This document shows, one piece after another, positions 56,598-64,000 of a stretch of DNA of 64,000 nt; the first letter of the stretch is position 1, and the number at the start of each line of letters is the position of its first letter. The DNA is from Microbacterium pumilum (GTDB lineage Bacteria > Actinomycetota > Actinomycetes > Actinomycetales > Microbacteriaceae): contig NZ_BAAAOH010000001.1 of NCBI RefSeq assembly GCF_039530225.1, forward strand, positions 2,046,001 through 2,110,000, written 5' to 3'. The translations under genes were made by a program, and so were the position numbers. Under the pieces are notes generated by a model. It was given only the letters and a program-made list of their open reading frames with translations. It had not been told where the DNA came from and made no database searches.

Positions 56598-57893
56598 TCA
56601 GGTGGGGTCGGGGTCGGGCTGTGACGGCCCCGTCGGCTCGGTCGGCGGCATCCCGCGCAGCAGCGTGAGCCGCAGGATGACGAGCTGGTAGATCGTCACG
56701 ACGAACTCCGAGATGGCGACCGACCACGCGATCAGCTCGAGGCTCTGCAGCGTCGCGGAGATCACGATGAGCGGGGCGCCGATCGAGGCCGCCATCACCG
56801 ATGCGATCGCGACGTGCCGCACCTGCCCGAGGAGGATGAGGCACGCGTAGCCGGCGATCGCCGAGCCCGAAACGAAGAGGAACGCGACCCCGAGCGGCAC
56901 GCTGAGGATGAACGGCACCAGCACGGCACCGCCGCTGAGCAGATCCGCCGCCAGGGGACTCAACGCGGCGATGAGCGATCCGCCCACGAAGCCGAATCCC
57001 AAGCCGATCACGACGGCGCGGATGCAGCGACCGGGGATGTGCTGCGGCCCGTCCTCGGGCACCCAGCCCTGCAGGAACTGCTGCACGGGGGCCAGGGCGA
57101 GCGAGCCGAACTTGAAGAGCCTGTCGGCCATCGCGTAGACGGGAACCTGCGCGGGGATCAGCGCCTGCACCATCACGAGCGGCAGCGACACGTACAGGCT
57201 GCTGACGAGGGATCCGGTCACCGCGTGGCGCTGCGACCGCAGCAGCACCAGCACGGATCGCAGGCGGTACGGCGGATGCTCGCCCGCCGGCATGGTGGCG
57301 AGGATGTGCCGTCGTTCGAGGATGATCGCGACGAGGTAGCCCAGTGCCTGGACGAGCAGGAACGCCGCGATGCTGCCCGTGAACCAGGCTGCGGCGAGCC
57401 CGAGCAGCGTGCCCACCACGGAAGGGATCGTGTTGAGCACGAACAGTCGGCCGGGCTGTGCCTGACCGACGAAATACCAGGGCGATGCGACGTAGGGCAG
57501 CAGATAGGCGATCGTGCCCAGCACCGACAGCGCGACATCCCCTCGCGTGAGCAGCAGTGAGATGACGATCATGGTCGGCGCCGCGACCGCATAGAGCGTC
57601 AGCCGGGCCGAGAACGACTCCCGGAAGATGAGTGGACGGCGCTCGCGCGTCGCCCCGGCGATCATCGACGGTCCGGTGGCGCCCCAGCCGAAGGCGACGA
57701 TGACGCCGAACACCCCCGCGAGCACCTGGATCACAGTGAGCTGCGCCCAGACCTCGGCACCGACCGACTGGATCAGCACCGGTATCGCGAGCACCCCGAC
57801 GAGCGCCACGAGGCCGACCGTGGCGGAGAAGCTCAGGATGCGGGAGAGGAAGGGAATGGTCGGATGCCGATCTTCGCGGTTGTCGTCGCGCAA
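56598..57893 (-). CDS. Polysaccharide flippase (MATE/Wzx-like)
   Basis: A 431-residue protein with about twelve hydrophobic segments and the family-type N-terminus SRILSFSATVGLVALVGVLAIPVLIQSVGAEVWAQLTVIQVLAGVFG. It is expected to flip lipid-linked oligosaccharide repeat units. The start is uncertain: TTG at 57893 is the only plausible one after the upstream gene's stop at 57911, with no clear ribosome site. The C-terminus is Pro/Asp/Thr-rich. The window thus encodes both a Wzx-type and a Wzm/Wzt-type export route. Confidence 0.8.
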   Translation of the reverse strand: MRDDNREDRHPTIPFLSRILSFSATVGLVALVGVLAIPVLIQSVGAEVWAQLTVIQVLAGVFGVIVAFGWGATGPSMIAGATRERRPLIFRESFSARLTLYAVAAPTMIVISLLLTRGDVALSVLGTIAYLLPYVASPWYFVGQAQPGRLFVLNTIPSVVGTLLGLAAAWFTGSIAAFLLVQALGYLVAIILERRHILATMPAGEHPPYRLRSVLVLLRSQRHAVTGSLVSSLYVSLPLVMVQALIPAQVPVYAMADRLFKFGSLALAPVQQFLQGWVPEDGPQHIPGRCIRAVVIGLGFGFVGGSLIAALSPLAADLLSGGAVLVPFILSVPLGVAFLFVSGSAIAGYACLILLGQVRHVAIASVMAASIGAPLIVISATLQSLELIAWSVAISEFVVTIYQLVILRLTLLRGMPPTEPTGPSQPDPDPT

Positions 57894-57910
57894 TGCTATT
57901 GGGTGACGGA

Positions 57911-58915
57911 CTATCGGGCCGGGGGAAGGCGCCGCCCGAGCCACGGATGCAGCGCCTTGCCGCTCGTCAGCATCAGCGCGTTGGACGGGCCGTGGATCGA
58001 GCCTCGCGCGAGGTAGCGGAGCGCATACCCGCTGCGTGTCGCCGACCCGAACACGCGCTGCACCGTGCTGAGCGTGGTGGTCGCGGGCGTGATGCGGGCG
58101 GAGAGCGTCGCCGTCATCTGCGCCCGCCACCCGAATCCCATGTCGTAAAGCGCACGCGCCAGTGCGAGCGGGCTGCGCGAGCCTTCGTACCGCTGCCCGG
58201 CCGCCAGCAGGGTTCGCAGGGCGGATGCCGGCCGAAGCCGTTCGGGGTTGCCGGCCACCTCGCCGAGGACGTTCGCGGCGTGCTGCACGTAGTCCTGCAG
58301 GACGTCGTCCACCACCACCGTCGGGCCGAGCATGGCGGCGCAGACGGCGATCCAGTGGTCGTGCACTTCGACGCGCGTGGGCATCCGCGGAAACGGCAGG
58401 GCCAGGTCGAGCACCTCACGCCGGAACACGCTCATGGCGCCGGAGAACTGGTTGATCGCGGTCAGCGCGAGCGCATCCGAGTTCCTGCGTGCCGTCGTCG
58501 CCTGGATGACCCGACCGGACGGGAACTCGACCACGCGAGCCTGCCCGGATGCGATCGTGTGCTCTTGGAGGAGCGGCACGAGGCGCTCGAGCTTGTCGGC
58601 GTGCCAGACGTCGTCCTGGTCGCTCAGCGCGACCCATTCGACGGATGCCGGGACCGCCCGCACGGCTCGTTCGAAGTTGGCGTAGAACCCGACGCGGTCC
58701 GGGTGCCCCGTGACGGTGAACCGGGGATCCGCACCCGTCGCCTCGGACACCAGCGCCTGCACGTCCTCCACCTCGCCGTCCGCGGAGATGACACAGACGA
58801 AGTCGCGCACGGTCTGGTTCTGCAGCGACACCAGCTGCCGGGCGAAGAGCTCGGGGTCAGGTCGGTAGGCGGCGAGCGCGATCGCCCCAGAACCCCTCGT
58901 GGTCGCCGGGGTCAC
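57911..58915 (-). CDS. Glycosyltransferase family 2
   Basis: A 334-residue GT2 protein. IALAAYRPDPELFARQLVSLQNQTV near residue 12, CVISADGE near 41 and the metal site SDQDDVWHADKL near 96. The middle INQFSGAMSVFRREVLD and VHDHWIAVCAAMLG stretches match rhamnosyl- or galactosyltransferase-like GT2s. GTG at 58915 overlaps the preceding stop by 4 bp. Acceptor unknown. Confidence 0.88.
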   Translation of the reverse strand: MTPATTRGSGAIALAAYRPDPELFARQLVSLQNQTVRDFVCVISADGEVEDVQALVSEATGADPRFTVTGHPDRVGFYANFERAVRAVPASVEWVALSDQDDVWHADKLERLVPLLQEHTIASGQARVVEFPSGRVIQATTARRNSDALALTAINQFSGAMSVFRREVLDLALPFPRMPTRVEVHDHWIAVCAAMLGPTVVVDDVLQDYVQHAANVLGEVAGNPERLRPASALRTLLAAGQRYEGSRSPLALARALYDMGFGWRAQMTATLSARITPATTTLSTVQRVFGSATRSGYALRYLARGSIHGPSNALMLTSGKALHPWLGRRLPPAR

Positions 58916-59898
58916 AGCGGTGCTCGCCAGGTGATGTCCGCAGCCGCCCGCGCGACCGCATCCGGAATGCGACCCAGCCGGCCGCGCCGTCCGTCCGCGC
59001 GTCCGGCCCGCAGAATGGCCGCGAAGCGGCGACGCTCACGCACGGCGAACCACACGATCACGTAGTGCCGCCACTCGAGCACCGTCGCGCGCGCAACGGC
59101 GAACGGTCGCCGCCGGCGGTAGGCGCGATTGACCACGACGCGGTTGCGCGCGCGGTAGTAGTAGCGGAACGGCGCGCTGACGGTGAACCCGATGGGCTGC
59201 CCTCCCGGGACCCGGACGACCCGGCCGAACGGCGAGAGCGCGACCCGGCGGCCGAGAGCGTGAGGAAGGTCGAGGCCTCGGGCGGCGATGGTCACGAAGC
59301 CGTGTGCTTCTGCCCGCATCGTGTACTCGGTATCGACGAGGTCGATGAACAGGTCGTCCCGAAAGGGCCCGACGACCCCCACGGCGACGGCGGAGACGAG
59401 CAGCCCCGACTGGATCGGCTGCCGCGACAGCAGGTGCCCGTCCCGTTCGCCGTGCGCTTGCGAGACGCCGGCGAAGAACTCGGGTGCGGTGGCGGCCACA
59501 GGTATACCGGCTCGCGCGGCCGCCACGTGGGCCGCGGTGAGCGACCGGACGAAGCCGGGCCCGATGCGGGAGTCCTGGTCGAAGAACACGATCCCGTCCG
59601 GCTCGCGTGCCGCATCCGGCTCGAGAAGCGCTGCGACACCCGCATTGAGCGCCGCGGCGATGCCGAGATTCTCGGGCAGGCGGACCACCCGAGCACCGAG
59701 GCTCGTGGCCGCGGCCAGCACGTCGTCGTAACCGGGACCGCTGCCGTCGTCGACCACGACGACCTGATCGACCTGTTCGACCAGCACGCGCAGATTGTCG
59801 AGCAGATCGGCCGTCGGGGCGAACGCCGTCACGACGGAGCTCACGACGAATCCGGTCGGGTCCGCATCAACGGTGGGACGATCTCGCGGGGCGGGCAT
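58912..59898 (-). CDS. Glycosyltransferase family 2, rhamnosyltransferase-like
   Basis: A 328-residue GT2 protein. VVTAFAPTADLLDNLRVLVEQVDQVVVVDDGSG at residues 22-54, LGIAAALNAGVAALL near 79, the metal-binding FFDQDSRIGPGF near 105 and LFIDLVDTEYTMRAEAHGF near 190 fit the RfbF/WbbL-like rhamnosyltransferases. With dTDP-rhamnose made next door that donor is likely. ATG follows a TAGGTT box by 9 nt. First gene of the GT2-GT2-flippase run. Confidence 0.9.
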   Translation of the reverse strand: MPAPRDRPTVDADPTGFVVSSVVTAFAPTADLLDNLRVLVEQVDQVVVVDDGSGPGYDDVLAAATSLGARVVRLPENLGIAAALNAGVAALLEPDAAREPDGIVFFDQDSRIGPGFVRSLTAAHVAAARAGIPVAATAPEFFAGVSQAHGERDGHLLSRQPIQSGLLVSAVAVGVVGPFRDDLFIDLVDTEYTMRAEAHGFVTIAARGLDLPHALGRRVALSPFGRVVRVPGGQPIGFTVSAPFRYYYRARNRVVVNRAYRRRRPFAVARATVLEWRHYVIVWFAVRERRRFAAILRAGRADGRRGRLGRIPDAVARAAADITWRAPL

Positions 59899-59907
59899 GG
59901 CTCTGAC

Positions 59908-59913
59908 AACCTA
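59908..59913 (-). promoter_or_regulatory. TAGGTT -10 box of the rhamnosyltransferase-like gene
   Basis: Minus-strand TAGGTT, nine bases, then ATG at 59898, predicting a 2-3 nt leader. Confidence 0.45.
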
Positions 59914-59968
59914 CCAGCGAGGGCCGCGCGGACCACGTTCGCGCCCGGGGCCCGTGCGGCGGGCCGCG

Positions 59969-59974
59969 TAGGAT
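59969..59974 (+). promoter_or_regulatory. TAGGAT -10 box before a ten-codon leader ORF
   Basis: TAGGAT, seven bases, then the ATG at 59982 of a short ORF. Spacing equals that of the leaderless genes here. Confidence 0.5.
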
Positions 59975-59981
59975 GGCGGAG

Positions 59982-60014
59982 ATGTTCGGCGCCCTCGCGA
60001 AAGGCCACCGGTGA
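59982..60014 (+). CDS. Ten-codon leaderless leader ORF
   Basis: ATG at 59982 opens MFGALAKGHR and stops at TGA 60012-60014. The stop overlaps the GTG start of the glycosyltransferase at 60011. The GAAAGG inside the short ORF (59999-60004) would serve as the ribosome site of the next gene. This suggests translational coupling: a leaderless ribosome would terminate on the downstream start. Whether the peptide is made is untested. Confidence 0.5.
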   Translation: MFGALAKGHR

Positions 60015-60763
60015 GCCCTCCCACCCGGGTCAGTGTCTGCATGGCGACGTACAACGGTGCCGTCTATGTCGAGCATCAGCTGCGATCGATCCTGTCGGAA
60101 CTCGTCGAGGATGACGAGATCATCGTCGTCGACGACGCCAGCACGGACGACACCGTGGCTGTGATCGCCTCGATCGGCGATCCCCGCATCCGCGTCACAC
60201 CGCAGTCGGTCAATCGCGGCTACGTGCGGACGTTCGAAACCGCGCTCCTCGCGGCCACCGGCGACGTGCTGCTGCTCGCCGACCAGGATGACGAGTGGAT
60301 CCCCGGTCGACGTGCGGTGCTGGTGGATGCCGCCACCCGCAGCGGGGTCGCGGCATCCAATCTCGTCCTGCTGGATTCCGGCGACCCGCTCCGCTCACCG
60401 GTCTCGGGGAGGCCCTGGCTGCTGCGCGCCGCGACGTCGACACAGCGGCTGCGGAACGAGGCACGGATCCTCGCGGGAGTCGCTCCGTACTTCGGATGTG
60501 CGATGGCGATCAGGCGCGACATGCTGGCGGCCATCACGCCGTTCCCTTCCTTTCTCACCGAGTCCCACGACCTCTGGATCGCCACGGTGGCCAACACGGC
60601 AGGCCGCATGAGCCATGTCGAGCAGGCGACGGTGCGCCGCCGCATCCACGGGGCCAACGCGTCCTCGGCGTCGCCGCGAGGGCTTCGTCCGGCCATCGCA
60701 TCGCGGTGGATGCTGCTGCGCGCATGGCGCGAGGCCGGGCGCCGCCGCCGAGCGCTGAGGTGA
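60011..60763 (+). CDS. Glycosyltransferase family 2
   Basis: A 250-residue GT2 enzyme. VSVCMATYNGAVYVEHQLRSILSEL near residue 7, EIIVVDDASTDDT near 36 and the metal site LLADQDDEWIPGRR near 87. GTG at 60011 overlaps the stop of a ten-codon leader ORF. It ends 3 bp from the convergent acyltransferase stop. Acceptor unknown. Confidence 0.88.
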   Translation: MSPPTRVSVCMATYNGAVYVEHQLRSILSELVEDDEIIVVDDASTDDTVAVIASIGDPRIRVTPQSVNRGYVRTFETALLAATGDVLLLADQDDEWIPGRRAVLVDAATRSGVAASNLVLLDSGDPLRSPVSGRPWLLRAATSTQRLRNEARILAGVAPYFGCAMAIRRDMLAAITPFPSFLTESHDLWIATVANTAGRMSHVEQATVRRRIHGANASSASPRGLRPAIASRWMLLRAWREAGRRRRALR

Positions 60764-60766
60764 GTC

Positions 60767-61873
60767 TCAGCCCTCCTGGATGTCGCCGGGAGGGCCCACC
60801 GGCTCGGGGCGCAGCCGCTCGCCCGTCGGCCGGACGAGCAGCATCGCGGGACGCTCGATGAGCACCCAGCTGAGCCACGCCAGCGCGAACGTGACGACGA
60901 TCGTGATCAGGATGTAGACCGGCATCCCGAGTGCGGCGCCGCCGATCAGCACCACGAGCTGCTGCACCGGCCACGCGTAGATGTAGAAGCCGTACGAGAC
61001 GTCATTGCGGGCGACCCACGACGGCTGGCGGACCCACGTCGACAGCGACAGAAGGCCGTAGGCGAGAACCGGCGCCGCCGCCTGTCCTCCCCAGTGCGGG
61101 ATGAGCAGGATCAGCGCGACGGTGAGGACCAGCGCCCCGATGCCCAGCAGGCGATTGACGCCGATCCTCTCGACGACGAAGTAGATCAGCGATCCACCCA
61201 GGAAGAAGGGCAGCAGCCGCGAGAACAGCTCGAAGCTCATGTCGAGGCCGACCCGGTGCGCGGCGCCGACGTAGGCCCACGTGGCGACGCTCAGCAGCCA
61301 CAGCACACCCACCAGGATCGGCGACCGTCGGAAGATCGCGATGAATCCCAGCACCCAGATGACGATGTAGCAGAGGAACTCGTAGAAGAGCGTCCACAGC
61401 GACCCGTTCCACGCGCCCGGGTAGGGCACGCTCTGCAGCGTGACACCGATGCTGTAGTGGTCGATGTAGAGCGTGATGTTGCCCCAGACGTACTGGAACG
61501 GCGTGACCGGAGTGGTGAGATATCCGCTGAGCGACCCCTGCTGGATCAGCAGCGCGACGGGTCCGAAGACGAACGCCGTGACGACGAGCACCACGACGAA
61601 GGCCGGGTAGATGCGAGCGACGCGATGCAGGAGGTACTCGCCGGGCGAGGTGCGCAGCCGGCTGCGGGTGATGAGGAACCCGCTCAGCACGAAGAATCCG
61701 GCGACGGCCCAGCCGCCGAGGTTCTCGCCCTGGATCAGCGGTCCGGTGCCTTGACCCGTGATGTACCAGCTGTGCGCGAACAACACGAGCGCCGCCAGGA
61801 TCAGCCGGAAGAGGTTGAGGCTGTTCTTGCGGTACGGATACGGCGTGCCACGCAGGGCCGCGGGCAGGCTCAC
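60767..61873 (-). CDS. Acyltransferase family 3 membrane protein
   Basis: A 368-residue acyltransferase 3 protein with about ten hydrophobic segments. Family marks are RLILAALVLFAHSWYI near residue 20 with the conserved His, GFFVLSGFLITRSRLR near 56 and RVARIYPAF near 82. It probably O-acetylates the wall polysaccharide. GTG at 61873 overlaps the epimerase stop by 4 bp, preferred to longer in-frame starts. Confidence 0.9.
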   Translation of the reverse strand: MSLPAALRGTPYPYRKNSLNLFRLILAALVLFAHSWYITGQGTGPLIQGENLGGWAVAGFFVLSGFLITRSRLRTSPGEYLLHRVARIYPAFVVVLVVTAFVFGPVALLIQQGSLSGYLTTPVTPFQYVWGNITLYIDHYSIGVTLQSVPYPGAWNGSLWTLFYEFLCYIVIWVLGFIAIFRRSPILVGVLWLLSVATWAYVGAAHRVGLDMSFELFSRLLPFFLGGSLIYFVVERIGVNRLLGIGALVLTVALILLIPHWGGQAAAPVLAYGLLSLSTWVRQPSWVARNDVSYGFYIYAWPVQQLVVLIGGAALGMPVYILITIVVTFALAWLSWVLIERPAMLLVRPTGERLRPEPVGPPGDIQEG

Positions 61874-63006
61874 TTCAGCAGGTTCCGCGACGACATCTCG
61901 TCGAGGGAGCGCTGATAGCTGTCGCCTTCGATCGGCTCGGTGAGAACCCACTCGACGAAGCGGGCGACGCCGTTGCGGAAGCTCACGGCAGGGGCGTAGC
62001 CGAGGATCTCGCGCAGGCGCGTGGTGTCGGCGATGTTGTGCCGGATGTCCCCCAGCCGGTAGTTGCCCGACACGCGGGTCGGAACCTCGGTGCCGAACGC
62101 CGCGAAGAGCGCCGCGACGACTTCGTTGACGGTGGTGGCGACGCCCGAGCCGACGTTGAACACCCCGCCCGCGGCATCCGGCATCGTGGCCGCGAGGAAC
62201 GTGGCCTCGACGACATCGTCGATGTACACGAAGTCGCGGCTTTCGAGCCCGTCCTCGAAGATGTTGATCTCTTTGCCCTGGCGGATCAGGTTCGAGAAGA
62301 TCGAGAGGATGCCGGTGTACGGGTTCTTGAGCGACTGACCGGGCCCGTAGACGTTCTGGTACCGCAGGGCGACGGGTTCGATCCCGACCGTGGGCGCGAC
62401 CGTCATGATGAGCGATTCCTGCACCTGCTTGGTGATGCCGTACACGGACGACGGATGGAGCTTCGCGGTCTCGTCGGTCGGGATGACGCTCAGCGCGCCC
62501 TCGCCGGCGATGTGCACCTCGAAGTCGCCCGCTGCCATGTCGGCGTCCGCGCGGTGGCCGGGGTACACCCTTTCGCCGGACGGCGTGAGGTACGCGCCCT
62601 CGCCGTAGATCGATCGCGACGAGGCGACGACGATCCTCCGCACGTCGTGCGGCTCGTTCGCCAGCACATCGAGCAGCTTCGCCGTGCCCCCGATGTTCGC
62701 CTCGGTGTAGCGGTCGATCTCGTACATCGACTGGCCGGTGCCGGTCTCGGCGGCCAGGTGCACGACGATCGTCGCGCCGGTGAGGGTCGATCGGAGGTCG
62801 TCCGTGGACGTGACCGTGCCCTCAACCAGCGTCGCGACGCCGTCGAGGGATCGCACGAGGGGAGATGTGATTTCCGGGTGGTCGCCGTGGACCTGCGGGA
62901 TCAGGGCGTCGAGCACCGTGACGGTGTGGCCGGCGTCGACGAAGCGGCGCGCCAGGCGGGTGCCGATGAAACCGGCACCGCCGGTGATGAGCACATGATC
63001 GGACAT
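61870..63006 (-). CDS. NAD-dependent sugar-nucleotide epimerase/dehydratase
   Basis: A 378-residue extended [18 protein letters not shown] at residues 8-22, HLAAETGTGQSMYEID near 84, catalytic SSVYGITKQ near 190 and RYQNVYGPGQ near 218. It resembles dTDP-L-rhamnose 4-epimerase-like or UDP-glucose 4-epimerase-like proteins of actinobacteria; substrate not certain. First ATG at 63006. It sits between a GT2 gene and the acyltransferase on the same strand. Confidence 0.88.
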   Translation of the reverse strand: MSDHVLITGGAGFIGTRLARRFVDAGHTVTVLDALIPQVHGDHPEITSPLVRSLDGVATLVEGTVTSTDDLRSTLTGATIVVHLAAETGTGQSMYEIDRYTEANIGGTAKLLDVLANEPHDVRRIVVASSRSIYGEGAYLTPSGERVYPGHRADADMAAGDFEVHIAGEGALSVIPTDETAKLHPSSVYGITKQVQESLIMTVAPTVGIEPVALRYQNVYGPGQSLKNPYTGILSIFSNLIRQGKEINIFEDGLESRDFVYIDDVVEATFLAATMPDAAGGVFNVGSGVATTVNEVVAALFAAFGTEVPTRVSGNYRLGDIRHNIADTTRLREILGYAPAVSFRNGVARFVEWVLTEPIEGDSYQRSLDEMSSRNLLK

Positions 63007-63041
63007 GCGGGTGGCTCCTGGGGTGCGACCCGCGGGCGGGT

Positions 63042-63932
63042 TCAGAGGGCGACGATGTGCGCCAGCGTCGATTCTAACCCGGCGCGGTTTCGCCCCCGAA
63101 GGACCTTGGGGAGCTCCGTGACGGCGTGCAGTCGCGACATCACCCTCGCACGGGCGGCGCGCGCCGTGCGCGTCCAGCCCCGTACGGCCGCGAGCCGTCG
63201 CGCCTGCGCGTAGTACATGCGCTCGTCGCGGAAGCGCCTGCCGTCGAGCAGCGTCTTCTGCGACGCGCTTCCACCGTGTCGGCGATACGAGAACGCCACC
63301 ACGGGGTTGTACGCGAGCGTTCCTCCCTCGAAGGCGATGTCCATGAGCAGGGCGAGGTCCTGGATGATCGGCAGGCCCTCGCGGAAGTCGATGCGCTTGA
63401 GGGTCGACGTGCGGAACGCGAGCGAGGGCCAGTACAGCCAGTCGCCGCGGATGAGGCTCGTCGCCATCCGCTCTCCGGTGAGCACCGCGATGCCGCTGCC
63501 CCCGCGCGGCGCCAGGATCCCCTGCTTCACGCGATCCGCGAGCGGCGTCACGACGGTGCCGTGCTCGTCGATGACCTGCACCCCCGGCTGGATGACGTCC
63601 GCCTCGGGGACGTTCGCGATCGTGCGGGTGATGACGTCGACGTAGTCGGGGTGCATCAGGTCGTCGCAGCCGAGGATCGCGATGTACTCGGTCGTCGCGC
63701 GCCTGATCGCCTCCCGGTAGTTCTCGGTGATGCCGAGGTTGACCTCGTTGCGCAGATACGAGATGCGCGGGTCGGTGAGCGCAGCGAAATAAGCTGGGAC
63801 GGCGTCATCCGGATAGCAGTCGTCTATCACGATGAGCCGCCAGGCCGGATTGCGCTGCGCCAGCACGGAGTCGACGGTCTCGTAGAGCAGGGCGGGCTCG
63901 CCCCAGAAGGGCACGAAGATCTCGAGAGTCAT
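63042..63932 (-). CDS. Glycosyltransferase family 2
   Basis: A 296-residue GT2 enzyme. IFVPFWGEPALLYETVDSVLAQ near residue 5, LIVIDDCYPDD near 33 and the metal-type site LGCDDLMHPDYVD near 87 (C-D-D instead of D-x-D with an extra acidic residue). A basic C-terminal helix follows. ATG at 63932 lies 9 nt after TACGCT, the same layout as two other GT2 genes here. First gene of the GT2-epimerase-acyltransferase run. Confidence 0.88.
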   Translation of the reverse strand: MTLEIFVPFWGEPALLYETVDSVLAQRNPAWRLIVIDDCYPDDAVPAYFAALTDPRISYLRNEVNLGITENYREAIRRATTEYIAILGCDDLMHPDYVDVITRTIANVPEADVIQPGVQVIDEHGTVVTPLADRVKQGILAPRGGSGIAVLTGERMATSLIRGDWLYWPSLAFRTSTLKRIDFREGLPIIQDLALLMDIAFEGGTLAYNPVVAFSYRRHGGSASQKTLLDGRRFRDERMYYAQARRLAAVRGWTRTARAARARVMSRLHAVTELPKVLRGRNRAGLESTLAHIVAL

Positions 63933-63941
63933 GGCGGTTCC

Positions 63942-63947
63942 AGCGTA
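63942..63947 (-). promoter_or_regulatory. TACGCT -10 box of the last glycosyltransferase gene
   Basis: Minus-strand TACGCT, nine bases, then ATG at 63932. Bases 63948-64000 hold nothing else that I can support. Confidence 0.45.
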
Positions 63948-64000
63948 GGGGAGGGGGAGTGGCTCGGAACGAGTGGATCCGCTGCGCCGCCGGAGGCGCC

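Overview
The window is high-GC chromosomal DNA with dense genes, many GTG starts, 1-4 bp gene overlaps and many apparently leaderless genes. Gene content (actinobacterial acyl-CoA carboxylase with a small epsilon subunit, PRD-type mannitol regulator, CWB2 surface repeats, RmlC-RmlD fusion) fits an actinobacterium of the Micrococcales, most like Microbacteriaceae and plausibly Microbacterium. This assignment is inference from gene style. No rRNA, tRNA, IS element, prophage or CRISPR array was seen.

Layout. 1-6010 (+): nucleoside ABC importer (partial ATPase plus two permeases) with cytidine deaminase, thymidine phosphorylase and adenosine deaminase. 6011-8007: a DUF559 (PD-(D/E)XK-like) gene bracketed by one family of palindromic repeats, two copies upstream and a nine-unit 84-bp array downstream. 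8008-11356 (-): coupled genes for a flavin monooxygenase, a bile-acid-type symporter and an NAD-dependent epimerase. 11484-20371: mannitol PTS cluster (mtlA, mtlF, mtlD), general PTS proteins (ptsI, ptsH), a lone IIB and a divergent MtlR-type regulator. 20644-25390 (-): acetyltransferase, MFS exporter with two orphan palindromic operators, sugar-phosphate mutase and purine nucleoside phosphorylase. 25601-27049: LpdA-type flavoprotein. 27527-30061 (-): acyl-CoA carboxylase alpha chain and Maf. 30084-34412 (+): RNA methyltransferase, response regulator, histidine kinase and a kinase-like membrane partner. 34696-36509 (-): carboxylase epsilon and beta chains. 36684-48947 (+): CWB2/beta-lactamase-fold surface protein, BirA, PH-domain membrane protein, PurK, PurE, LCP ligase, glycosyltransferase, secreted SH3-like repeat protein and a Wzm/Wzt polysaccharide exporter. 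48967-63932: dTDP-rhamnose synthesis (rmlA, rmlB, fused rmlCD), six GT2-type glycosyltransferases, a flippase, a DUF6541 membrane protein, DUF2304, an epimerase and an acyltransferase.

The genes form three connected themes. Nucleoside uptake and salvage is split between both ends of the left half (importer, cdd, deoA, add, then punA and a phosphomutase). Biotin-dependent acyl-CoA carboxylation (alpha, beta, epsilon, BirA) supplies lipid precursors. The right third builds and attaches a rhamnose-containing cell-wall glycopolymer. The order cdd-deoA-add, punA-pmm, lpdA, accA3-maf, accE-accD, birA-PH-purK-purE, LCP-rml follows the Mycobacterium tuberculosis Rv3315c to Rv3265c backbone, so the other blocks look like lineage-specific insertions.

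The least explained signals are non-coding. The main ones are palindromic or tandem repeats at six of seven convergent gene junctions, the DUF559 gene flanked by its own repeat family, twin orphan operators, overlapping divergent -10 elements, and a leaderless ten-codon ORF whose stop codon overlaps a glycosyltransferase start.
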